From Rummeliibacillus pycnus_A (GTDB taxonomy: Bacteria; Bacillota; Bacilli; Bacillales_A; Planococcaceae), in assembly GCF_044359855.1 (NCBI RefSeq), contig NZ_CP132291.1, forward strand, positions 2,604,001 through 2,668,000: a DNA stretch of 64,000 nt, in the 5' to 3' direction. The notes beneath the pieces are model-generated. The model was not told the origin of the DNA. It did no database searches and worked only from the letters and a program-made list of their open reading frames with translations. Position numbers and translations under genes: made by a program. Below are positions 55,080 to 64,000 of this stretch, piece after piece (the stretch's first letter is position 1; each line of letters starts with the position of its first letter).

Positions 55080-56492
55080 ATGACTAAACTCGAACAAAAA
55101 GTGTATGCATATATACAACAATATGAGCTGTGTCGTGCTGGAGATCGTCTTCTTGTAGCTTGTTCTGCTGGAGCGGATTCAATGGCTTTGCTGCATTATT
55201 TACATCGAGAACAGCAGCACTTGGGTGTTTCAGTTGCTGCTGTACATGTTAATCATATGCTACGTGGGGAAGATGCTGCTGGGGATCGACGTTATGTGGA
55301 ATCATTCTGCAAGGAACGCAATATTCCGGTGTATGCCATTGATATTTCGATCCCCTCTATTTTAGAAGCGGAACGTGGTAATATGCAGGCTGTTTGTCGA
55401 AGAGAGCGATATGCTTACTTCGAACAGATAATGGTAGAATCTAACAGTGCGAAATTAGTCGTTGCACATCATGCTGACGATCAAATTGAAAGTGTTTTAA
55501 TGAATTTAGTTCGTGGATCGCATGATATTGGAATACAAGGCATCAAACGTCGCCGTCCGTTTGCAAATGGTGAATTGATTCGACCATTTCTATCTATAAC
55601 TAGAGCAGATGTTCTAGAATATCTGCAAGCCTACGACCAGGGCTATAGAGAGGATTACTCAAATCAAAAGGATTCCTATACACGAAATCGTATGAGACAC
55701 CATGTTGTTCCACTTTTGAGAGATGAAAACCCAAAAGTAGCAGAAGCAGTGATGCATTATACAGAAAAAGTACAAGCTGATGAGGAGTTATTACAATCAT
55801 TAGCTGAAAAAGCATTAGAGGATGTTTTAGTTGAAAAACAACGTGATTTGTGGAAAATTAATATAAAAGCATTTCAACATAAACCACTTGCTTTACAAAG
55901 AAGAATCATTCTACTACTATTAAAATATCTTTATAAAGATACAATCATTATACAAAGTTACACCCTTTGGAATTCCATTTTAAAACTGACACAAACAACA
56001 GATGGTAATGCAACAATTGATTTACCAAAAGGAGCTAAAGCGATTCGTCAATATGATGAATTAATCCTTATAAAAACAGAAGTAAATTCGTCAAAGCTAG
56101 TATCTACAATAATAAAATTTGAACATTGGACGAATTTATCGAATAATTTACGTATTTATATAGGAAGAGTAGATGGTGATATTCCACAAGATACAACATC
56201 TCAAGCTAAAAGCTATTTTGTAAACGCAACAAGTTTTGCTCAACCACTACATATTCGTGGCAGAATGGATGGAGATCGCATACAATTGCTTGGAGCAAAT
56301 GTACAAAAGCGAATTTCTCGTCTTTTTATCGACGATAAAGTTCCATTGGCGCTTAGAGAAGATTGGCCAATTATTGTAACAAATGATAATGAGGTCATAG
56401 CCGTCCCAGGGCTCCGTGTAAGTAGCTATTTTTCTAATAGCAAACGATTGACAGATGATATAATATTTATTGTCGATCAACAAACTTTGTAG
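55080..56492 (+). CDS. tilS: tRNA(Ile)-lysidine synthetase
   Basis: Modifies C34 of tRNA-Ile2 to lysidine so it reads AUA. The 470-aa protein has the PP-loop domain (about residues 20-215), a linker and the C-terminal TilS domains. The P-loop motif is CSAGADSMALL (about 29-39), rather than the usual SGGxDS; the Asp and second Ser are kept. The ATG follows spoIIE by 15 bp with a GAGGTGAG site. Essential pair with hpt, as in Bacillus. Confidence 0.93.
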   Translation: MTKLEQKVYAYIQQYELCRAGDRLLVACSAGADSMALLHYLHREQQHLGVSVAAVHVNHMLRGEDAAGDRRYVESFCKERNIPVYAIDISIPSILEAERGNMQAVCRRERYAYFEQIMVESNSAKLVVAHHADDQIESVLMNLVRGSHDIGIQGIKRRRPFANGELIRPFLSITRADVLEYLQAYDQGYREDYSNQKDSYTRNRMRHHVVPLLRDENPKVAEAVMHYTEKVQADEELLQSLAEKALEDVLVEKQRDLWKINIKAFQHKPLALQRRIILLLLKYLYKDTIIIQSYTLWNSILKLTQTTDGNATIDLPKGAKAIRQYDELILIKTEVNSSKLVSTIIKFEHWTNLSNNLRIYIGRVDGDIPQDTTSQAKSYFVNATSFAQPLHIRGRMDGDRIQLLGANVQKRISRLFIDDKVPLALREDWPIIVTNDNEVIAVPGLRVSSYFSNSKRLTDDIIFIVDQQTL

Positions 56493-56522
56493 TGTCTATA
56501 TACAATCAAGGAGGAACTAAAT

Positions 56523-57065
56523 ATGCTTCAGAAAGACATTGAAAATGTATTAATTTCAGAGGAAGAGTTACAAAATAAGATTAAAGAGCTTGGGGAATCT
56601 CTAACTTTAGAATACCAAGATAAATTTCCGTTATTGATTGGTGTACTTAAAGGTGCAATGCCATTTATGGCTGATCTGATGAAACGAATCGATGCTTATG
56701 TTGAAATCGATTTTATGGATGTAACAAGCTATGGTAATGCGACTGTTTCATCTGGAGAGGTGAAAATAGTTAAAGACTTAAATACAAGCGTAGAAGGTCG
56801 CGACATCATTATCATTGAAGATATCATTGATAGTGGCTTAACTTTAAGCTATCTTGTAGATCTATTTAAATATCGTAAAGCGAAGTCTATTAAAATTGTT
56901 ACATTATTAGACAAACCATCTGGTCGTAAAGTGGACCTACAAGCAGATTATGTAGGTTTTGAAGTTCCAGATGCTTTTGTAGTAGGTTATGGTTTAGACT
57001 ACGCAGAGAAATATCGTAACTTACCATATATTGGTGTTCTGAAACCGGCAGTATACTCATTCTAA
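56523..57065 (+). CDS. hpt: Hypoxanthine-guanine phosphoribosyltransferase
   Basis: Purine salvage enzyme converting hypoxanthine or guanine plus PRPP to IMP or GMP. The 180-aa protein has the PRPP loop IIIEDIIDSGLTLSYL (about residues 97-112) and a DYVGFEVPDAFVVGYG nucleotide-binding stretch. Length is normal. GGAGGAAC precedes the ATG. It lies between tilS and ftsH as in B. subtilis (hprT). Confidence 0.97.
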   Translation: MLQKDIENVLISEEELQNKIKELGESLTLEYQDKFPLLIGVLKGAMPFMADLMKRIDAYVEIDFMDVTSYGNATVSSGEVKIVKDLNTSVEGRDIIIIEDIIDSGLTLSYLVDLFKYRKAKSIKIVTLLDKPSGRKVDLQADYVGFEVPDAFVVGYGLDYAEKYRNLPYIGVLKPAVYSF

Positions 57066-57194
57066 GAGTAATGTTTAAATTTAGACAATTTTATAAGGAA
57101 ACATCTTGAATAAAAGGCTTTTCATTGTACGACCAAAAGTTCATATGTTAAGATTTACTATAGTTTTTCTGTTTATCTTGTGAGGAGGCTGGGG

Positions 57195-59219
57195 ATGAAT
57201 CGAATATTTCGATACACCATATTTTATTTATTAATTTTCCTCGTGATTATCGGGATCTTTGGGACGTTTAATAATGCGAACCAACCTACGAAAGAGATAC
57301 AATATCACGAGTTCATTACTGCATTAGAAAATGGCAAAGTAACTGAGGCTGTGATTCAACCAGATCAGTTAGTCTATGTCGTAAAAGGTAAGATGGAGGG
57401 ATATAAAAAGGGCGAATCATTCGTTACTAATATTCCTCGTGATGACCAAGAGTTGATGAATAAGATTACTGCTGCTGCTAAAGGCAATTCGAAAATCAAC
57501 TTCTTAAAAGCTCCAGAAACGAGTGGGTGGATTCAATTCTTTACTGGGATTATTCCATTTATCGTCATCTTCATCCTGTTCTTCTTCTTGTTGAATCAGG
57601 CTCAAGGCGGCGGTAATCGTATGATGAGCTTTGGTAAAAGTAAAGCGAAGCTGTATGACGATCAAAAGAAAAAAGTTCGTTTTACAGATGTAGCTGGTGC
57701 CGATGAAGAAAAGCAAGAACTTGTAGAGGTTGTAGAATTCTTAAAAGACCATACGAAATTTTCTGAAATCGGTGCTCGTATTCCAAAAGGGATCCTATTA
57801 GTAGGACCTCCAGGTACAGGTAAAACTTTATTGGCAAGAGCAGTAGCTGGTGAAGCTGGCGTACCATTCTTCTCAATCAGTGGTTCTGATTTTGTTGAAA
57901 TGTTCGTCGGTGTTGGTGCTTCTCGTGTTCGTGACTTATTCGAAAACGCTAAGAAAAATGCTCCATGTATCATCTTCATCGATGAAATCGATGCAGTTGG
58001 TCGTCAACGTGGTGCAGGCTTAGGTGGCGGTCATGATGAACGTGAACAAACATTAAACCAATTACTTGTTGAAATGGATGGTTTCGGTGCAAACGAAGGT
58101 ATTATTATCATCGCTGCAACTAACCGCCCAGACATATTAGACCCTGCATTATTACGTCCAGGTCGTTTTGACAGACAAATTACTGTAGGTCGTCCAGATG
58201 TAAAAGGCCGTGAAGCTGTACTTAAAGTGCATGCTCGTAAAAAACCATTAGATGAAACAGTAGACTTAAAAGCAATTGCTCAACGTACACCGGGATTCTC
58301 TGGTGCAGATTTAGAAAACTTATTAAACGAAGCAGCGCTCGTTGCAGCTCGTGAAAATAAGAAGAAAATTGATATGGGCGATATTGATGAAGCAACAGAC
58401 CGCGTAATTGCAGGTGTTGCGAAAACAAGTCGAGTCATTTCACAAAAAGAACGTAATATCGTTGCATTCCATGAAGCTGGCCACGTAGTGGTTGGTTTAA
58501 CACTAGATGAAGCTGAAAAAGTGCATAAAGTAACAATTGTTCCCCGTGGTCAAGCTGGCGGTTACGCTGTTATGCTTCCAAAAGAAGATCGTTACTTTAT
58601 GACAAAACCTGAACTTCTTGATAAAGTATCAGGTTTACTTGGTGGACGTGTAGCTGAAGATATCGTCTTTGGTGAAGTTTCAACAGGTGCTCATAATGAC
58701 TTCCAACGTGTTACAAGTATTGTTCGCTCAATGGTTACCGAATATGGTATGAGTGACAAACTTGGACAATTGCAATTTGGCTCTAGCCAAGGTGGCAATG
58801 TATTCTTAGGACGTGATTTGAACTCTGAACAAAATTACTCAGATCGAATCGCTTATGAAATTGACCAAGAAATGCAACAAATGGTTAGAGAACAATACGA
58901 CCGTACAAGAAAAATTTTGACAGAACGTCGCGATCTTCTAGATCTAATTGCAACAACTTTACTTGAAGTTGAAACATTAGATGCTGAACAAATCGAACAC
59001 TTAGAGAAATACGGTAAACTTCCTGAACGTGCTTATGAGAAAAAGAATCATAAAGCAGGAAATGAAACCGATGCTGAAGTGACTGAATCTACTGATGCCA
59101 ATATTGTTCAAGAAACAAAAGTAGATGTATTAGGCACTACTGATCCAACAGTTAGCGATCTACCTAATGATTCTGATGGTGAACAACGAAACGGTGGCAT
59201 TCAAGAAGAACGCAAATAA
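57195..59219 (+). CDS. ftsH: ATP-dependent zinc metalloprotease FtsH
   Basis: Membrane-anchored AAA+ protease that degrades misfolded membrane proteins and regulators. In order: two transmembrane segments (about residues 6-24 and 108-130) flanking an extracytoplasmic domain, then an AAA module with GPPGTGKT (about 203-210), DEIDAVG and the second region of homology. The zinc site HEAGH (about 426-430) and a Glu/Asp-rich tail follow. The start is ATG 57195 (674 aa), 6 nt from GAGGAGG. It is followed by a terminator. Confidence 0.98.
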   Translation: MNRIFRYTIFYLLIFLVIIGIFGTFNNANQPTKEIQYHEFITALENGKVTEAVIQPDQLVYVVKGKMEGYKKGESFVTNIPRDDQELMNKITAAAKGNSKINFLKAPETSGWIQFFTGIIPFIVIFILFFFLLNQAQGGGNRMMSFGKSKAKLYDDQKKKVRFTDVAGADEEKQELVEVVEFLKDHTKFSEIGARIPKGILLVGPPGTGKTLLARAVAGEAGVPFFSISGSDFVEMFVGVGASRVRDLFENAKKNAPCIIFIDEIDAVGRQRGAGLGGGHDEREQTLNQLLVEMDGFGANEGIIIIAATNRPDILDPALLRPGRFDRQITVGRPDVKGREAVLKVHARKKPLDETVDLKAIAQRTPGFSGADLENLLNEAALVAARENKKKIDMGDIDEATDRVIAGVAKTSRVISQKERNIVAFHEAGHVVVGLTLDEAEKVHKVTIVPRGQAGGYAVMLPKEDRYFMTKPELLDKVSGLLGGRVAEDIVFGEVSTGAHNDFQRVTSIVRSMVTEYGMSDKLGQLQFGSSQGGNVFLGRDLNSEQNYSDRIAYEIDQEMQQMVREQYDRTRKILTERRDLLDLIATTLLEVETLDAEQIEHLEKYGKLPERAYEKKNHKAGNETDAEVTESTDANIVQETKVDVLGTTDPTVSDLPNDSDGEQRNGGIQEERK

Positions 59220-59227
59220 ATACAAAA

Positions 59228-59273
59228 CAAAAGTCTGGCCCCTCACATTGTGTAAGGTGGTCAGCTTTTTTTT
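59228..59273 (+). terminator. Terminator after ftsH
   Basis: Imperfect stem around AGTCTGGCCCCTCACA and TGTAAGGTGGTCAGCT, followed by seven or more Ts. Confidence 0.7.
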
Positions 59274-59331
59274 ATTCATGCATATATGTTATGATTCATG
59301 GAGAAATTGCATATAAGTGAGGATATATTTC

Positions 59332-60096
59332 ATGATTTTAGTGATGGATGTAGGAAATACGAATATTTCAATAGGGGTATATAATGCCGATCGGCTTGAG
59401 CATCATTGGCGTTTGAAAACAGACCCTCAAAAAACAGAGGATGAGTATGCTATGCAAATCAAAACACTGTTTATGCATGTGGCTTTATCTTTTGAGGATG
59501 TGCGTGGTATTATAATTTCTTCAGTAGTGCCACCAATCATGTTTTCATTAGAAACAATGTGTCGAAAATACTTTTCAATTGAACCTGCAGTAGTTGGGCC
59601 AGGAGTAAAAACAGGGCTCAATATTAAGTGTGAAAACCCAAGAGAAATTGGAGCTGATCGAATTGTAAATGCGGTTGCGGCAATTCATGAATATGGAACG
59701 CCACTTATTGTTGTTGATTTTGGGACAGCAACAACCTATTGCTATATCGATGAAAACAGCAATTATATGGGAGGGGCAATTGCTCCAGGAATTTCAATCT
59801 CAATGGAGGCACTTTTTACGAAAGCTTCTAAACTGCCGAGAGTTGAAATTACGAGACCCCAAAGTGTTATTGGCAAAAATACGGTATCATCAATGCAAGC
59901 GGGTATCGTTTATGGCTATGTCGGACAAGTAGAAGGAATTGTACAGCGTATGCGTGAACAAAGTAAAGAAGATCCACTAGTTGTTGCGACAGGCGGTTTG
60001 GCAAATATGATTGCAAAAGAGTCAAAGATAATCGATATTGTTGACCCATTTTTAACTTTAAAAGGATTACATTTAATTTATAAAAGAAATCATTAG
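59332..60096 (+). CDS. coaX: Type III pantothenate kinase
   Basis: First step of CoA synthesis; this type needs a monovalent cation and is not inhibited by CoA. ASKHA-fold motifs: DVGNTNISIGVY (about residues 6-17), GADRIVNAVAA (about 104-114) and VDFGTATTYCYID (about 125-137). Length is 254 aa from ATG 59332, 8 nt from GTGAGGA; an in-frame GTG at 59317 overlaps that site. Followed by hslO 16 bp later. Confidence 0.96.
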   Translation: MILVMDVGNTNISIGVYNADRLEHHWRLKTDPQKTEDEYAMQIKTLFMHVALSFEDVRGIIISSVVPPIMFSLETMCRKYFSIEPAVVGPGVKTGLNIKCENPREIGADRIVNAVAAIHEYGTPLIVVDFGTATTYCYIDENSNYMGGAIAPGISISMEALFTKASKLPRVEITRPQSVIGKNTVSSMQAGIVYGYVGQVEGIVQRMREQSKEDPLVVATGGLANMIAKESKIIDIVDPFLTLKGLHLIYKRNH

Positions 60097-60112
60097 GAAA
60101 AGAGGAAAAATA

Positions 60113-61003
60113 ATGGCTGATTATTTAGTAAGAGGACTTGGATTTAATGGTAGTGTTCGAGCATTCGCAGTATGTACAACAGATACTGTAGCGGAAGCAC
60201 AACGTCGTCATAACACATGGCCGACAGCTTCTGCAGCACTTGGACGTACGATGACTGCATCTGTAATGATGGGTGCTATGTTAAAAGGTAATGATTCAAT
60301 CACTGTTAAAGTAGATGGTAACGGTCCAATCGGTCCTATGCTTGTAGGCGCAAATGCAAAAGGTGAGGTTCGAGGTTATGCAACGCATCCACAAGTACAC
60401 TTTGATTTAAATGCTCAAGGAAAATTAGATGTTCGACGTGCGGTTGGAACTGAAGGATCTTTGACAGTTGTGAAAGACCTTGGTATGCGTGATCACTTTA
60501 CAGGACAAGTACCTATTGTTTCTGGTGAAATTGCAGAAGACTTCACTTATTACTTTGCGAAATCTGAACAAGTGCCATCGTCTGTTGGACTAGGTGTATT
60601 AGTCAACACAGATAACACGATTCTTGCAGCAGGTGGATTTGTTATTCAAGTATTGCCGGGTGTGGATGATGAAACAATTACAGAAATTGAAGAACATTTA
60701 TCAACTATTGAACCGGTCTCAAAAATGATTCAAAAAGGATACACACCAGAAGAAATTTTAGAAGCTGTTCTTGGTGAAGGAAATGTTCAAATTTTAGATA
60801 CAATGCCTGTTAAATTCCAATGTACATGTTCTAAAGAACGCTTTGGTGCAGCAATCCTTAGCCTTGGTGAAAAAGAAATCCGAGATATAATTGATGAAGA
60901 GGGTATGGCAGAAGCCCATTGTCACTTCTGCGAAGAGAAATATCATTACTCTAATGAAGAATTAGAAGGCTTTATCGAAGAAATTCACGAGCAAAAAAAC
61001 TAG
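60113..61003 (+). CDS. hslO: Redox-regulated chaperone Hsp33
   Basis: Holdase chaperone activated by oxidation. The C-terminal zinc-thiolate switch is complete: CTC (about residues 238-240) and CHFC (about 271-274), the CxC...CxxC arrangement. The N-terminal substrate-binding domain shows FNGSVRAFAVCTT. Length is 296 aa. It lies between coaX and cysK, the order of B. subtilis (yacB-hslO-yacD-cysK, with yacD missing here). Confidence 0.97.
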   Translation: MADYLVRGLGFNGSVRAFAVCTTDTVAEAQRRHNTWPTASAALGRTMTASVMMGAMLKGNDSITVKVDGNGPIGPMLVGANAKGEVRGYATHPQVHFDLNAQGKLDVRRAVGTEGSLTVVKDLGMRDHFTGQVPIVSGEIAEDFTYYFAKSEQVPSSVGLGVLVNTDNTILAAGGFVIQVLPGVDDETITEIEEHLSTIEPVSKMIQKGYTPEEILEAVLGEGNVQILDTMPVKFQCTCSKERFGAAILSLGEKEIRDIIDEEGMAEAHCHFCEEKYHYSNEELEGFIEEIHEQKN

Positions 61004-61031
61004 TTCAATGTCTAATGTAAATAAATAGACA

Positions 61032-61069
61032 AAAACAGCTTACATGATTTTAAAATGTGGGCTGTTTTT
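61032..61069 (+). terminator. Terminator after hslO
   Basis: Stem AAAACAGCTTACAT / ATGTGGGCTGTTTT with a 9-nt loop and a T run. Confidence 0.85.
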
Positions 61070-61070
61070 A

Positions 61071-61100
61071 TTGACAAACTATTCCTAATAGTTGTAAAAT
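61071..61100 (+). promoter_or_regulatory. cysK promoter with a palindromic operator in the spacer
   Basis: TTGACA (61071-61076), 18-bp spacer, TAAAAT (61095-61100). The spacer is almost filled by a perfect dyad, AACTATT (61077-61083) CCT AATAGTT (61087-61093). A second, shorter dyad (CCTA / TAGG) lies at 61114-61130. A repressor bound here would block RNA polymerase; CymR, the cysteine regulator, is the natural candidate. Confidence 0.65.
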
Positions 61101-61150
61101 CAAATTAACAAAACCTATTAAAATACTAGGGATTAGGAGTGGTTTAGGAT

Positions 61151-62086
61151 ATGAGTAAATTAGTTAATTCAGTGGTAGATTTAATCGGAAATACACCGAT
61201 TGTGAAGTTGAATAATGTAACTGGTCCTAATGATGCAGATGTCTATGTGAAAGTTGAATACTATAACCCGGGTAGTAGTGTAAAGGATCGTTTAGCATAT
61301 GCTATGATTAATAAAGCAGAAAAAGATGGCTTATTAAAAGAAGGTAGCACATTAATTGAACCAACAAGTGGAAACACAGGTATTGGCCTTGCAATGGTAG
61401 CAGCTGCAAAAGGTTACAAAGCGGTAATCGTAATGCCTGATACAATGAGTATGGAACGTCGTAATTTACTTCGTGCTTATGGTGCAGAATTAATTCTTAC
61501 TCCTGGGGCAGAAGGTATGAAAGGCGCTATTGCAAAAGCTGAAGAACTTTCAAAAGAAAACGGTTGGTTCTTACCGCAACAATTTGAAAACCCTGTAAAC
61601 GCAGTGATTCACCGCGAAACAACTGGTCCAGAAATCGTTTCTGCATTTGAAGAAGCAGGTCTTACACTAGATGCATTTATCTCAGGTGTTGGCACAGGTG
61701 GTACAATTACTGGCTCTGGTGAAGTATTAAAAGCTAAATTCCCAGAAATCGAAATTATTGCAGTTGAACCAAAAGATTCTCCAGTTCTATCCGGTGGTAA
61801 ACCAGGACCTCATAAAATCCAAGGTATTGGCGCTGGCTTCGTACCGGAAGTTTTAAATGCAGAAGTAATCACTTCTATTTTGCCAGTTGAAAACGATGAT
61901 GCTTTCGAAACTTCTCGCAAAGTAGCAAGAGAAGAAGGTATTCTTGGTGGTATTTCTGCAGGTGCAGCAATGTATGCAGCAATTGAAACTGCAAAACGCC
62001 TTGGTAAAGGTAAAAATATTCTAGCTATTCTTCCTGATAATGGTGAACGTTACTTAAGTACACCGTTATATCGTTATGAAGACTAA
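61151..62086 (+). CDS. cysK: O-acetylserine (thiol)-lyase, cysteine synthase A
   Basis: Final step of cysteine synthesis. The PLP-lysine is in PGSSVKDRLAYAMI (about K44), and the substrate loop is EPTSGNTGIGLA (about 70-81). A phosphate-binding GVGTGGTITG (about 177-186) is visible. Length is 311 aa. In Bacillus CysK also binds CymR to control it. The gene is monocistronic with its own promoter and terminator. Confidence 0.97.
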   Translation: MSKLVNSVVDLIGNTPIVKLNNVTGPNDADVYVKVEYYNPGSSVKDRLAYAMINKAEKDGLLKEGSTLIEPTSGNTGIGLAMVAAAKGYKAVIVMPDTMSMERRNLLRAYGAELILTPGAEGMKGAIAKAEELSKENGWFLPQQFENPVNAVIHRETTGPEIVSAFEEAGLTLDAFISGVGTGGTITGSGEVLKAKFPEIEIIAVEPKDSPVLSGGKPGPHKIQGIGAGFVPEVLNAEVITSILPVENDDAFETSRKVAREEGILGGISAGAAMYAAIETAKRLGKGKNILAILPDNGERYLSTPLYRYED

Positions 62087-62110
62087 TCTTAATGAATCTA
62101 TAGGATCAGA

Positions 62111-62141
62111 AGAGTGCCTAATAATTAGGTGCTCTTTTTTT
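62111..62141 (+). terminator. Terminator after cysK
   Basis: Stem AGAGTGCCTAAT / ATTAGGTGCTCT, followed by a seven-T run. Confidence 0.92.
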
Positions 62142-62221
62142 ATTATTATTTTGCTAAATACATAGGTGTTGTTATACTGAAAGCAGATTTAGAAAGACAT
62201 ATATAACACGGAGGTTTTCAA

Positions 62222-63619
62222 TTGAAAATTCAACTGGTAAAGTCCGAACCTTTTTCGATGCAAAAAGATGTTTTTTTTAATAGCTATAAAAAGCAAATAG
62301 AAAACGAAACACATAGTGTATTTTTAGAAAGTGGTAGAGGTGGTACTAAAACCATTGCTGCTTGGAATCCACTTGCAGTCGTACAATCGATAGGAAATGG
62401 ATTACAAATAGACTGGCGAGATGGTAAGTGTGAACAACATATAGGCGAACCACTCCATTTAATTGAAAAATTACTTTTACAATATAAAATTAATGCTCCA
62501 AGTGATTCATTTTATGGAGGAGCGATTGGATTTATCACTTACGATTATGTACGGCAAATTGAAGTCATTCCGAATATTGCTGAGGATGATCTTCATGTAC
62601 CGGATATTTATTTTTATATAATGGACTGTTGGACAGTACTGGATGTTGAAAATGAAAAGGCAACAGTAATGAAGTTATCTACAAGCGATGTAGATGTCGA
62701 GGAACTAGCAAACAGTTGGCAAACTGAGCGTTCGAGAAGTTATTTTGATGACACAACTGCTCAAACAGTAAAGAACGATGACTCTCGCATAGTTTCAATG
62801 ACAAGCGAGCAGTTTAAAGATGCTGTTGAGCAAATTCAACATTATATTGCACAAGGTGATGTGTTCCAAGTGAACTTATCTGTTCGCCAGGCAAAAAAAC
62901 TTGATGTAGAACCATTGATAATGTACGAAGCGCTTCGTAAATTTAACCCTTCTCCTTATATGGCGTATATCGCTTCACCAGATTTCGCTGTTGTTTCAGG
63001 GTCGCCAGAGTTATTAATTCAGAAATATGGCGAAGATTTATCAACTCGTCCAATTGCAGGAACGCGACCACGTGGTAAAGATGATGCTGAAGATTTAGCA
63101 CTTGCTAACGAATTGATAAATCATGAAAAGGAACGTGCAGAACATGTCATGCTTGTAGATCTTGAGCGTAATGACTTAGGGCGTGTCTCTGAATATGGTA
63201 CGGTCCATGTTGATGAATTTATGGTTATTGAAAAGTACTCACATGTTATGCATATCGTGTCCAATGTACGTGGTAAAGTGGCTAAGGGGCAAAGTAATAC
63301 CGATATAATTCGTGCTGTTTTTCCTGGAGGAACTATAACGGGGGCTCCGAAAATCCGCACAATGGAAATAATTGAGGAATTAGAACCCGTTCGCCGTGGA
63401 CTGTATACAGGTTCAATTGGTTGGATTGGTTTTAATGGGGATATCGAGCTTAATATTGTTATTCGTACTGCCTTTATCAAGAATGGAGTAGCTTATATTC
63501 AAGCTGGGGCAGGAGTGGTAATTGATTCAGTACCTGAACGTGAGTACATTGAATCGCTCAATAAAGCAAAAGCATTATGGCAGGCTAAAACAATGGCAGA
63601 AGGAGTAAACGCACTATGA
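62222..63619 (+). CDS. pabB: Aminodeoxychorismate synthase component I
   Basis: Chorismate-utilising enzyme that makes 4-amino-4-deoxychorismate for folate. The C-terminal chorismate-binding domain (about residues 195-455) contains PIAGTRPRGKD (about 280-290), FPGGTITGAPKIRTMEIIE and the E/R catalytic set; an N-terminal subdomain precedes it. The start is TTG 62222 with GGAGG 8 nt upstream. TrpE is the main alternative by fold; adjacency to the glutaminase and position after cysK support pabB, as in Bacillus. Confidence 0.9.
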   Translation: MKIQLVKSEPFSMQKDVFFNSYKKQIENETHSVFLESGRGGTKTIAAWNPLAVVQSIGNGLQIDWRDGKCEQHIGEPLHLIEKLLLQYKINAPSDSFYGGAIGFITYDYVRQIEVIPNIAEDDLHVPDIYFYIMDCWTVLDVENEKATVMKLSTSDVDVEELANSWQTERSRSYFDDTTAQTVKNDDSRIVSMTSEQFKDAVEQIQHYIAQGDVFQVNLSVRQAKKLDVEPLIMYEALRKFNPSPYMAYIASPDFAVVSGSPELLIQKYGEDLSTRPIAGTRPRGKDDAEDLALANELINHEKERAEHVMLVDLERNDLGRVSEYGTVHVDEFMVIEKYSHVMHIVSNVRGKVAKGQSNTDIIRAVFPGGTITGAPKIRTMEIIEELEPVRRGLYTGSIGWIGFNGDIELNIVIRTAFIKNGVAYIQAGAGVVIDSVPEREYIESLNKAKALWQAKTMAEGVNAL

Positions 63620-64000
63620 TTTTAATGATTGACAATTATGATTCATTTACATTCAACTTAGTGCAATATTTTGGTGAGCTGGGCGAGCAATTACTCGTAA
63701 AGCGTAATGATGTAATTACAATTAAAGAAATTGAATTGTTACATCCAGAAATAATTGTCGTTTCACCTGGTCCTTGTAGTCCAAATGAAGCTGGAATCAG
63801 CCTTGATGTTATTAATTACTTTGCAGGCAAAATTCCGATTTTAGGCGTGTGTTTAGGACATCAAGCGATTGCACAAGCGTTTGGAGGAAAAGTTATTCGT
63901 GCAAAACGTTTAATGCATGGTAAAACATCACCAATACATCACGACGATAAAGGTGTGAATAAAGGGTTGTCTAACCCTTATGTTGCAACAAGATATCATT
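63616..64000 (+). CDS. pabA: Aminodeoxychorismate/anthranilate synthase glutaminase, 3' end cut off
   Basis: Glutamine amidotransferase component II; in Bacillus one protein often serves both folate (PabB) and tryptophan (TrpE). The visible 128 codons show MILMIDNYDSFTFNLVQYF, the VVSPGPCSPNEAG oxyanion region and the nucleophile motif ILGVCLGHQAIAQAFGG (Cys about 79). The start ATG overlaps the pabB stop by four bases. The frame is open at the window edge; the His/Glu of the triad lie beyond. Confidence 0.96.
   Translation, partial: MILMIDNYDSFTFNLVQYFGELGEQLLVKRNDVITIKEIELLHPEIIVVSPGPCSPNEAGISLDVINYFAGKIPILGVCLGHQAIAQAFGGKVIRAKRLMHGKTSPIHHDDKGVNKGLSNPYVATRYH

Overview
The window is core chromosome of a low-GC, endospore-forming Gram-positive bacterium (Bacillales). 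The gene order follows the dacA-to-pabA region of Bacillus subtilis, close to the replication origin. Sporulation genes are plentiful (bofA, yaaH, sspF, spoVG, fin, spoVT, yabP, yabQ, spoIIE), as are abrB, veg, yabA and ricT. The 16S sequence and the divergence from B. subtilis suggest a member of the Planococcaceae/Caryophanaceae (Lysinibacillus/Rummeliibacillus-like). That genus-level guess is from memory and is not proven here.

Layout. 1-10.1 kb: end of dacA, divergent pdxR against pdxST (vitamin B6), T-box-controlled serS, tadA, yaaH, dck-dgk and a LOG-family gene. 10.2-14.4 kb: tRNA-Ser, the large SRP RNA, then dnaX-yaaK-recR-yaaL-bofA. 14.5-19.7 kb: one rRNA operon (tandem promoters, 16S-23S-5S, no spacer tRNA). 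19.7-20.5 kb: a gene-poor stretch with a perfect 16-bp inverted repeat and one candidate membrane micropeptide. 20.5-26.2 kb: tmk-darA-yaaR-holB-ricT-yabA-trmN6-yazA-rsmI. 26.4-36.5 kb: abrB (reverse), metG, tatD, a YabE-like cell-wall protein, a decayed-repeat region, rnmV-rsmA, veg, sspF, ispE, purR-ridA. 37-46 kb: spoVG, glmU-prs, ctc, pth-fin-mfd, spoVT. 46-52 kb: an unrecognised reverse-strand gene, then yabM-yabN-rqcP, yabP-yabQ, divIC, yabR and two reverse-strand tRNAs. 52.6-64 kb: spoIIE, tilS-hpt-ftsH, coaX-hslO, cysK and pabB-pabA (pabA runs off the window).

Most of this is housekeeping: replication-clamp loading, nucleotide supply, tRNA/rRNA modification and maturation, cell-envelope precursors and ribosome rescue. 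Sporulation genes lie between these and carry readable sigma-E, sigma-G and sigma-H promoters. Relative to B. subtilis, csfB, xpaC, yaaN, yaaO, yabG, yabS and yabT are not in their usual places, and tadA/yaaH are rearranged.

I found no prophage, insertion sequence, CRISPR array or defence island. The most worthwhile observations are regulatory: tandem Spo0A boxes in the abrB leader and a second pair near metG, dyads in the pdxR-pdxS and cysK promoters, and sporulation promoters. The unexplained small genes and repeats at 46.1-46.5, 19.7-20.1, 31.2-31.9 and 36.7 kb also merit a second look. I do not see a convincing undescribed multi-gene system.
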